This document shows, in pieces, positions 1 through 6,951 of a stretch of DNA of 64,000 nucleotides; positions within the stretch are counted from its first letter, which is position 1, and every line of letters begins with the position of its first letter. The position numbers and the translations under genes were made by a program. Source of the DNA: Cystobacter fuscus DSM 2262 (lineage in GTDB: Bacteria > Myxococcota > Myxococcia > Myxococcales > Myxococcaceae). The stretch spans positions 186,001-250,000 of the forward strand of contig NZ_ANAH02000008.1 of NCBI RefSeq assembly GCF_000335475.2, given 5' to 3'. The notes under the pieces are model-generated. The model was not told the DNA's origin. It saw only the letters and a program-made list of their open reading frames with translations, and did no database searches.

Positions 1-32
1 ATTCCAACGGCAATCGTTCCAAGCATGCGCAT
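1..32 (-). CDS. Small secreted protein, copy 1 (partial, runs off left edge)
   Basis: Only the first ten or so codons are present. Read on the minus strand from the ATG at 32 they give MRMLGTIAVG, which matches the start of the signal peptides at 4384 and 6793 (MRMVGTIAVG). The DNA around the start is also nearly the same as at those two sites. This is therefore a third member of the same small secreted family. Function is unknown. Confidence 0.7.
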   Translation of the reverse strand, partial: MRMLGTIAVG

Positions 33-231
33 GCGTGCGGCCTCCTCTGGGGGAACACCGCGAACCCTACACAGCGCGAAACGTGGGGCGCATGTGCCGG
101 AAGTCACGTGGGACAACGGCACCGGCCTCGGCTCGCTAGAAAGATGCGTTCAGGATGTCAGGAGACCACCTGGGCTCATGGACAAAGGCCAGGGTTGCTT
201 CCAGGCGGACGTCGTGGGTATCAGGCGCACC

Positions 232-1920
232 ATGTCCTCCACCCCCTGGCTCCTCCGTCTCGCCAGCCACCTCACGAGGGCCGCGGGTCGTCGCGGTAGG
301 CAGGACTTCGCCGAGCAGGCGCGCCACACCGCGCGCGTGAACGCGGACACGCTGCGCGCCATCCTCCAGCACAACCAGGACACGGACTTCGGCCGGCGCC
401 ATGGCTTCGCCTCGCTGCACACCGTGGAGGACTTCCAGCGCGCCCTGCCCGTCAGTACCTACGAGCCCTTCCGGCCCTACATGGAGCGCATCGCCCGCGG
501 CGAGCAGAACGTGCTCACCGCCGACCGGGTGGAGTACCTGGGCATCACCTCGGGAACCACCGGCCAGAACAAACTGCTGCCCGTGACCCGGCCCCATCTG
601 CGCCACTTGCAGCGCGCGACCACGATCGGCCTCGACGTGGTGGCCGAGCAGTTACCCGCCATCCACCGTCCCACTCGCGGAATGATCCTCATGAACGCCG
701 AGCTCCACGAGCGCTCCGAGGGCGGGCTGCTGATGGGCGCGCTCGCCGCCATCGCCACCCAGTCCCTGGGCCGCGCCGCTTCCTTCGCGCTCACCTCGCC
801 GCCGGATGCCTTCTCCATGCGCTCGCACGCCGATGCGCTCTACCTCCACCTGCTCTTCGGCCTGCGCGAGCGCAAGCTCGGCTACATCATGGCCCCCTTC
901 GCCACGGGGCTGCTGGACATGGTGCACCTGCTGGAGCAGCGCTGGCAGGATCTGATGGAAGACCTCGCCCTCGGCGTGGTGCGCCCGGCACTCGACCTGG
1001 AGCCGAAGCAGCGCCGCCGCCTCCAGTCCCGCATGCGCCCCGCCCCCGAGCGCGTCCGCGAGCTGACCCAGGCGTTCGAGCAGGGCCCCCACGGCCTCTT
1101 GCGCCGGCTGTGGCCCGGGCTCGCCTTCGCCTCCTCCATCACCGGGGCCAGCTTCTCCCTCTACACCCAGCAGCTCGCCCCCTACCTCGAGGGCGTGCCC
1201 CTGTATGCCGCCAACTACGTCAGCACCGAGTCGACCCTGGGCCTGGCACTCGAGCTCGGGCGCGCCGTCTACTGCCTCCTGGTGGGCGCGGCCTTCTTCG
1301 AGTTCATCCCCGAGCAGGAGCTGGACGCGGAGTCCCCCACCACCCTGTTGCCCGAGCAGCTCGTGGAGGGCGAGGCCTACGAGCTGGTGCTCACGACCCA
1401 GGCGGGCCTGTACCGCTACCGGCTGGGGGACGTGGTGCGCATCGTGGGGCGCTACCATGAAGCGCCGCTGATGGAGTTCCTCTACCGGCGGGGCGCGCTG
1501 CTCAACCTCATGGGCGAGAAGACCTCGGAGCACGCCGCGCGCCTCGCCCTGGAGCAGGCGCTGGCCACCGAGGGCCTCTTGCCCGCCGACTACAGCGTGG
1601 TGGAGGAGACGGAGACATTCCCCAGGCGCTATGCCTTCTTCGTCGAACTCCAGGAAGGCGCGCGGCCCCATAAGGATCCGGAGCGCTTGAACCGGGCGCT
1701 GGAAGAGGCGCTGTGCCGGACCAATCCCGCCTACGAACTGAACCGCCGCACCGAGCGACTGGGCCCCACCCTGCTGCACCGGGTGGCGCCCGGCACCTTC
1801 CAGGCCCTGCGCGACGTGCTCGTGCAACGCGGGGCCTCACCCACCCAGGTCAAGGTGCCCCGGGTGGTGCGGGACGCGGAGCTCCAGGGCCTGCTGCGCC
1901 AGCGCCGCGTCACGGGCTGA
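232..1920 (+). CDS. GH3-family acyl-adenylating protein, copy A
   Basis: 562 aa member of the GH3 (auxin-responsive promoter) superfamily. These enzymes adenylate a carboxylic acid and pass it to an amine; the substrate in bacteria is mostly unknown. The ATP-binding loop SGTTGQ lies in EYLGITSGTTGQNK, and the adenylate-forming core is seen in YRYRLGDVVRIVGR and LLNLMGEKTSE. The reading frame is open back to 25, but ATG 232 is chosen because it aligns exactly with the start of the neighbouring copy. No signal peptide is evident, so it is probably cytoplasmic. It is the first of two tandem paralogues of identical length, separated by 108 bp. Confidence 0.88.
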   Translation: MSSTPWLLRLASHLTRAAGRRGRQDFAEQARHTARVNADTLRAILQHNQDTDFGRRHGFASLHTVEDFQRALPVSTYEPFRPYMERIARGEQNVLTADRVEYLGITSGTTGQNKLLPVTRPHLRHLQRATTIGLDVVAEQLPAIHRPTRGMILMNAELHERSEGGLLMGALAAIATQSLGRAASFALTSPPDAFSMRSHADALYLHLLFGLRERKLGYIMAPFATGLLDMVHLLEQRWQDLMEDLALGVVRPALDLEPKQRRRLQSRMRPAPERVRELTQAFEQGPHGLLRRLWPGLAFASSITGASFSLYTQQLAPYLEGVPLYAANYVSTESTLGLALELGRAVYCLLVGAAFFEFIPEQELDAESPTTLLPEQLVEGEAYELVLTTQAGLYRYRLGDVVRIVGRYHEAPLMEFLYRRGALLNLMGEKTSEHAARLALEQALATEGLLPADYSVVEETETFPRRYAFFVELQEGARPHKDPERLNRALEEALCRTNPAYELNRRTERLGPTLLHRVAPGTFQALRDVLVQRGASPTQVKVPRVVRDAELQGLLRQRRVTG

Positions 1921-2028
1921 GCCCCCTCGACTCCCTGAAGCAGTTGTTCAGGCTGCCAGGAGGCCACCTGGGCTCGTGGACAAAGGCCAGGGTTGCCTCG
2001 GCTCGCGCGTCATGGGATCAGGCGCACC

Positions 2029-3717
2029 ATGTCTTTCCTACCCTGGATTCCCCGTCTTCTCGGCCACGTCATGCAAGCTGCTGGCCGTCGCGACAAACAG
2101 CGGTTCATCGAGCAGACGCGCCACGTCGCGCGCGTGAACGTGGACACGCTGCGCGCCATCCTCCAGCACAACCGGGACACGGACTTCGGCCGGCGCCATG
2201 GCTTCGCCTCGCTGCGCACCGTGGAGGACTTCCAGCGCGCCCTGCCCGTCAGTACCTACGAGCCCTTCCGGCCCTACATGGAGCGCATCGCCCGCGGCGA
2301 GCAGAACGTGCTCACCGCCGACCGGGTGGAGTACCTGGGTATCACCTCGGGCACCACCGGCCAGCGCAAGCTGCTGCCCGTGAGCCGGCCCCATCTGGAG
2401 AACATGCGGCGCACCATGATGATTGGCCGCGCCGTGGTGACCGAGAAGGTTCCGGCCGCCCGGCGTCCCTCTCGCGGAATGATTCTCATGAACGCCGTGC
2501 TCCGCGAGCGCTCCGAGGGCGGGCTGTTGACGGGGGCGCTCACCGCCATCTCCACCCATTCGATGGGCCGCGCCGCTTCCTTCGCGTTCACCTCGCCACC
2601 GGAAGCCTTCCGCCTGCGCAAGCACGCCGATGCGCTCTACCTGCACCTGCTCTTCGGCCTGCGCGAGCGGGAACTCGGCACCCTCATGGCCCCCTTCGCC
2701 TCGGGGCTGCTGGACATGGTGCACCTGCTGGAGCGGCGCGGAGCGGATCTGGTGGACGACATCGCTCGCGGGGTGCTGCGCCCGGAACTCGATCTGGAGC
2801 CGGAGCAGCGCCGCCTCCTCCAGTCCCGCCTGCTCCCCGACCCCGAGCGCGCCCGCGAGGTCTCCCAGGCGCTCGAACAGGGCCCCCACGGCCTCTTGCG
2901 CCGGCTGTGGCCCAGGCTCGCCTATGTCTCCTCCATCACCGGGGCCAGCTTCTCCCTCTACACCCGACAGCTCACTCCCTACCTCGAGGGCGTGCCCTTG
3001 TCCGCCGCCAGCTACGTCAGCACCGAGGGAATCCTGGGCGTGCCACTCGAACTCGAGCAGGCCGTCTATTGCCTCATGGTGGGCATGGCCTTCTTCGAGT
3101 TCATCCCCGAGCGGGAACTGGACGCGGAGTCCCCCACCACCCTGTTGCCCGAACAGCTCGTGGAGGGCGAGGCCTACGAGGTGGTGCTCACGACCCAGGC
3201 GGGCCTGTACCGCTACCGGCTGGGGGACGTGGTGCGCATCGTGGGCCGCTACCATGAAGCGCCGCTGATGGAGTTCCTCTACCGGCGGGGCGCGCTGCTC
3301 AACCTCATGGGAGAGAAGACCTCGGAGCACGCCGCGCGCCTCGCCCTGGAGCAGGCGCTGGCCACCGAGGGGCTCTTGCCCGCCGACTACAGCGTGGTGG
3401 AGGAGACGGAGACGCTCCCCGGACGCTATGCCCTCTTCGTCGAGCTCCAGGAAGGCGCGCGGCCCCAGGGCGCTCCGGAGCAGTTGAGCCGGGCGCTGGA
3501 AGAGGCGCTGTGCCGGACCAATCCCTTCTACGAGGTGATCCGCCGCTCCGAGCGGCTGGGCGCCGCCCAGTTGCACCGGGTGGAGCCCGGCACCTTCCAG
3601 GCCCTGCGCGACGTGCTCGTGCAACGCGGGGCCTCACCCACCCAGGTCAAGGTGCCCCGGGTGGTGCGGGACGCGGAGCTGCAGGGCCTGCTGCGCCAGC
3701 GCCGCGTCACGGGTTGA
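2029..3717 (+). CDS. GH3-family acyl-adenylating protein, copy B
   Basis: 562 aa paralogue of the gene at 232. The two align with a constant offset of 1797 bp over the whole coding region, so there is no net indel, and the last 40 residues are the same. The copies differ mainly around residues 1-40, 125-160 and 320-345, which may mark the acyl or amine pocket. The duplication includes about 80 bp upstream (149-231 versus 1947-2028, one single-base indel), so each copy probably carries its own leader. The motifs SGTTGQ, YRYRLGDVVRIVGR and NLMGEKTSEH are kept. It ends 22 bp from a convergent secreted-protein gene. Confidence 0.88.
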   Translation: MSFLPWIPRLLGHVMQAAGRRDKQRFIEQTRHVARVNVDTLRAILQHNRDTDFGRRHGFASLRTVEDFQRALPVSTYEPFRPYMERIARGEQNVLTADRVEYLGITSGTTGQRKLLPVSRPHLENMRRTMMIGRAVVTEKVPAARRPSRGMILMNAVLRERSEGGLLTGALTAISTHSMGRAASFAFTSPPEAFRLRKHADALYLHLLFGLRERELGTLMAPFASGLLDMVHLLERRGADLVDDIARGVLRPELDLEPEQRRLLQSRLLPDPERAREVSQALEQGPHGLLRRLWPRLAYVSSITGASFSLYTRQLTPYLEGVPLSAASYVSTEGILGVPLELEQAVYCLMVGMAFFEFIPERELDAESPTTLLPEQLVEGEAYEVVLTTQAGLYRYRLGDVVRIVGRYHEAPLMEFLYRRGALLNLMGEKTSEHAARLALEQALATEGLLPADYSVVEETETLPGRYALFVELQEGARPQGAPEQLSRALEEALCRTNPFYEVIRRSERLGAAQLHRVEPGTFQALRDVLVQRGASPTQVKVPRVVRDAELQGLLRQRRVTG

Positions 3718-3739
3718 ACGCCCGGGTTGCCCGCCCCCC

Positions 3740-4384
3740 TCAGAAGGTGACGAGGTGGGGCGGCTTCTGCGTCGAGCCAAAGAAGTCAGGATAGATGGCA
3801 ACGAAGCGGTTGCCCTGCACGATCGGGTACGGCCAGGGCATGGGCGGGGGATATTCCGTGACCGAATTCTCGCTAAAGGTGCCACTCACTTCGAGGTAGC
3901 CAGGGTGAAGGGTGAGCTCGTTCAAATAGGTGGCGCCCGGGCCCCCGGCTCCACCATCCTCCGGCACATAGCTCGCCTGCAGACCCGCCACCCTCACGGA
4001 GCCCAAGGTGCTCGGGTCCAGACGGTGGATGCCGATGCGAGCCCAGTCACCCATGAACCGGACATACTCTCCATGGAAGTAGGCGACCGCGAGCCCCTCG
4101 GCATTGGCCGCGATCGCGATCCGTGGCTCGATCTTCGAGGTCGTCAACTCGACGGTCCTGGGCGTCAGTGAGCAGGTGCCAGGCGAAACCACCTCGCTCT
4201 GGACGGAGATTCTGTAGAGGGGTCGGGGGTACGGATAATCCGGATCCACGTCCTCCCGGACCTTGATCGAATAAGCACAACCCTGCCAGGACACCCGGGC
4301 CTCTTTGACGACGGGCAGCTCGGCCCGGGCCGGTGAAGCGAGCAGTGCGACAATCCCAACGGCAATCGTTCCAACCATGCGCAT
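3740..4384 (-). CDS. Small secreted protein, copy 2
   Basis: 214 aa protein with a clear Sec signal peptide (MRMVGTIAVG through ASPARA, cleavage near residue 21) and a mature part of about 190 residues rich in beta-strand-forming sequence. The first mature segment contains SWQGCAYSIKV and the end reads GNRFVAIYPDFFG, both shared with the gene at 6158-6793. Two cysteines (near WQGC and GTCSLTPRTV) are conserved and could form a disulfide. ATG 4384 is used because it is the start shared by all three copies; an in-frame GTG lies 15 bp upstream. I do not recognise the family. It is probably periplasmic or extracellular. Confidence 0.75.
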   Translation of the reverse strand: MRMVGTIAVGIVALLASPARAELPVVKEARVSWQGCAYSIKVREDVDPDYPYPRPLYRISVQSEVVSPGTCSLTPRTVELTTSKIEPRIAIAANAEGLAVAYFHGEYVRFMGDWARIGIHRLDPSTLGSVRVAGLQASYVPEDGGAGGPGATYLNELTLHPGYLEVSGTFSENSVTEYPPPMPWPYPIVQGNRFVAIYPDFFGSTQKPPHLVTF

Positions 4385-4523
4385 GAGTGCGGCCTCCACT
4401 GGGGTAGGGCCGCGGACTCTACTCCTCCCGGCCGACTCAAGTAATTCAGTGGTGAGGTAACGCGTGGACGACCGGAGTTTCTTATGAAGTTATGGAGCGA
4501 CCTACCCCGTCACGAGGTACCAC

Positions 4524-6008
4524 ATGTTGCTTCAGCCCCCTGGTGAAGACACCCCCACCGCAGCCAGGAGCCTCGCGTTCCGGTTCTGGCCCATCCCCCA
4601 CGCCTTGCTGATGGTGGGACTGTTGGCCGTCCTCTCCGGCTGTGGCACGCAAGGCCCAGGTGAGGACCCTGGCACCTCTCCCGACGCGGGCACCTCTCCC
4701 GACGCGGGCACCTCTCCCGATACGGGCACCCCGGATGCGGGAGGCGTCCGCTTTCTGTCCTTCATCGAGAAGCCTGCGAATACCCATCAGGTGGAGGCTG
4801 GAGGCGAGCTCACCTTCCAGGTCTCCGCGCGGGATCTGCAGGACAGCCCTCTTCGCTTCACCTGGACCGCGTCGCTCGGCACCTTGGCCGTCACGTCGGG
4901 ACCCTCCGTGAGCCGAGCCACCTGGAAGGCACCGCCGTGCCTCCCCTCGGGAATCCCGGTTGCCTTTTCTGTCCGCGTGGCGAGTCCCTCGGGGGTGGCG
5001 ATTTCGACCGAGTTCTCAGCCGTGGGCCCTCCGGTCTGCCCGGGTTGGACCTATACCGGTTTCCTTGTCTCGGTCCGCGAGGAGCACACGGCCACGCTGC
5101 TGCCCTCGGGCAAGGTGCTGGTCACGGGCGGCCGCTATAAATTTTCGAATCTCGCCTCGGCGGAGCTGTACGATCCGGAGACGAACACTTGGTCGTCCAC
5201 CGGCAGCCTTGCCACGGCACGGTCCGGCCACACGGCCACGCTGCTGAACTCGGGCAAGGTCCTGGTGACGGGCGGATACACGTCCGCCACGTCGGAGCTG
5301 TACGACCCGGCGACGGGCACCTGGTCCCCCACCGGCAGCCTCGCCAAGGAACGCGGCGGACACACGGCCACGCTGCTGCGCTCGGGCAAGGTCCTGGTGA
5401 CGGGCGGCCACGACAATGTCGCGCCGGAGGTATACGACCCCGAGACGGGCACCTGGTCCCCCACCGGAAGCACCGGGGTGCACCGCGATGACCACACGGC
5501 CACGCTGCTGCCTTCGGGCAAGGTGCTGGTGACGGGCGGCGCCACGTCGTCCAGCACGCCGCTTGCCACGGCGGAGCTGTACGACCCGGCGACGGGCACC
5601 TGGTCCCCCACCAGCAGTCTCACCACGGGCCGCATGAACCACACGGCCACGCTGCTGCCTTCGGGCAAGGTGCTGGTGACGGGCGGCATCTTCGACATTG
5701 TGATCCTCGCCACGGCGGAGCTGTACGACCCGGCGACGGGCACCTGGTCCCCCACCGGCAGCCTCTTCGAGGGCCGCACCTACCATGTGGCCACTCTGCT
5801 GAACTCGGGCAAGGTGCTGGTGACGAGCGGCTTCAATATCGATAACGGCCACCTCAATTCGTCGGAACTGTACGACCCGGCGACGGGCACCTGGTCCCCC
5901 ACCGGCAACCTGCAGTGGAGCTTCCACGAGGACATGACGATCACTCTGCTGAAATCGGGCAAGGTGCTGGTGGTGAGCTCGGACAGAGGAGAGGTGTACT
6001 CGCCATAA
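4524..6008 (+). CDS. Kelch-repeat lipoprotein
   Basis: 494 aa. The N-terminus has a lipoprotein signal ending in LAVLSGC, followed by a linker of repeated TSPDAG units built from an 18-bp DNA repeat (about 4675-4730). A beta-sandwich-like domain follows (about residues 75-165). Then come six kelch units of 44-50 residues, each with HTATLL-SGKVLVTGG-ELYDPATGTWSPTGS, and a seventh half unit at the C-terminus. The half unit is what a propeller needs to close on itself. Proteins of this type are common myxobacterial surface lipoproteins thought to bind carbohydrate or protein. ATG 4524 has a GAGG sequence about 9 bases upstream; ATG 4611 is an alternative that would still keep the lipobox. Confidence 0.85.
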   Translation: MLLQPPGEDTPTAARSLAFRFWPIPHALLMVGLLAVLSGCGTQGPGEDPGTSPDAGTSPDAGTSPDTGTPDAGGVRFLSFIEKPANTHQVEAGGELTFQVSARDLQDSPLRFTWTASLGTLAVTSGPSVSRATWKAPPCLPSGIPVAFSVRVASPSGVAISTEFSAVGPPVCPGWTYTGFLVSVREEHTATLLPSGKVLVTGGRYKFSNLASAELYDPETNTWSSTGSLATARSGHTATLLNSGKVLVTGGYTSATSELYDPATGTWSPTGSLAKERGGHTATLLRSGKVLVTGGHDNVAPEVYDPETGTWSPTGSTGVHRDDHTATLLPSGKVLVTGGATSSSTPLATAELYDPATGTWSPTSSLTTGRMNHTATLLPSGKVLVTGGIFDIVILATAELYDPATGTWSPTGSLFEGRTYHVATLLNSGKVLVTSGFNIDNGHLNSSELYDPATGTWSPTGNLQWSFHEDMTITLLKSGKVLVVSSDRGEVYSP

Positions 6009-6047
6009 CGCGCGGGAGCAGGCAGAGGGGGCGCTGGCCCAAGTCCC

Positions 6048-6084
6048 GCGCCGCCCTTGGAGAGTTGGGACGAAGGCGCGGCGC
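6048..6084. terminator. Imperfect GC-rich hairpin between convergent genes
   Basis: An imperfect inverted repeat (6048-6058 with 6073-6084) lies between the kelch gene and the convergent secreted-protein gene. It has no T-run on either strand. It could act as a bidirectional terminator, but this is only a structural guess. Confidence 0.3.
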
Positions 6085-6157
6085 CTCCCTGGGTAGACGC
6101 CGCGGTGTACCTGGGCCACGAACAAACCTGTTCCACTCCCTCACTTCCTGAAGCCCG

Positions 6158-6793
6158 TTAGTAGGTGACGATCTGGGGCGGCTGCAGCGTCGCGCCAAAG
6201 AAGTCAGAATAGATGGCGGCGAAGCGATTGCCCTGCGCGAGCGGGGGCGGCCAGCTGGTCGCGGGCACATTCGACGAGATCGCATTCGTCGACCCTTCCA
6301 AGAAACCATGCACTTCGAGGGAGCCCGGGTAGAGGGTGAGCCAGCTCAGGGAGAAGGGGGTCGGGGCCCACGGTCCAGTCCCCGACAGCCAAATCCCCTC
6401 CAACTCCGCCACTTTCACGGAGCCCAAGGTGCTCGGGTTCAAATGGTGGATGCGGAGGAGATTCCGGCCCCACGAGAACCGGGCGTACTCTTCATAGGAG
6501 TAGGCAATCGCGAGCCCCTCGGCACTGGCCGCGATCGCGATCCGCGGCTCGCGCACCGAGCCCACCAGATTGACGGTCCTGGGCGTCAGCGAACAGGTGT
6601 CTGGCGAAACCACCGCGCTCTGGATCGAGACGGTGTAGGGAGTATCGGCGTACGGATCATCCCCCAGGAGTACCTTGATCGTATAATCACAGCCCTGCCA
6701 GGACACCTGCTCCGAGTTGATGACAGAATCGGCCTGGGCCGGTGAAGCGAGCAGTGCGACAATCCCAACGGCAATCGTTCCAACCATGCGCAT
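6158..6793 (-). CDS. Small secreted protein, copy 3
   Basis: 211 aa paralogue of the gene at 3740-4384. The signal peptide is the same except for ASPAQA at the cleavage site. Shared blocks include SWQGCDYTIKV, CSLTPRTV, EPRIAIAA-AEGLA, LGSVKVA and a C-terminal GNRFAAIYSDFFGA. The middle part differs much more than the ends. The frame is open upstream to 6868, but ATG 6793 is the start shared with the other copies. A 14-bp sequence 67 bp upstream of the start is also found 67 bp upstream of copy 1. Function unknown; predicted to be exported. Confidence 0.75.
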   Translation of the reverse strand: MRMVGTIAVGIVALLASPAQADSVINSEQVSWQGCDYTIKVLLGDDPYADTPYTVSIQSAVVSPDTCSLTPRTVNLVGSVREPRIAIAASAEGLAIAYSYEEYARFSWGRNLLRIHHLNPSTLGSVKVAELEGIWLSGTGPWAPTPFSLSWLTLYPGSLEVHGFLEGSTNAISSNVPATSWPPPLAQGNRFAAIYSDFFGATLQPPQIVTY

Positions 6794-6859
6794 GAGTGCG
6801 GCCTCCACTGGGGTAGAGCCGCGAACCATATACGACTCGGGGTGAGAATCGCACGCGCT

Positions 6860-6894
6860 GGAAGTCACGTGGGCGTCACCCCCACGTGACTTCC
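6860..6894. promoter_or_regulatory. Perfect 14-bp inverted repeat
   Basis: GGAAGTCACGTGGG at 6860-6873 is followed by a 7-base loop and its exact reverse complement at 6881-6894. It lies between the end of the CARDB gene and the start of secreted-protein copy 3. No T-run follows on the minus strand. The left arm also occurs once at 99-112, the same distance upstream of secreted-protein copy 1, which favours a regulatory role, although it could also end the CARDB transcript. Confidence 0.55.
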
Positions 6895-6951
6895 TTCAGA
6901 AGCCCTACCCGGATCGAGAAGAAGCCGGCCGGGAGGAGATGACGGGGAGCC

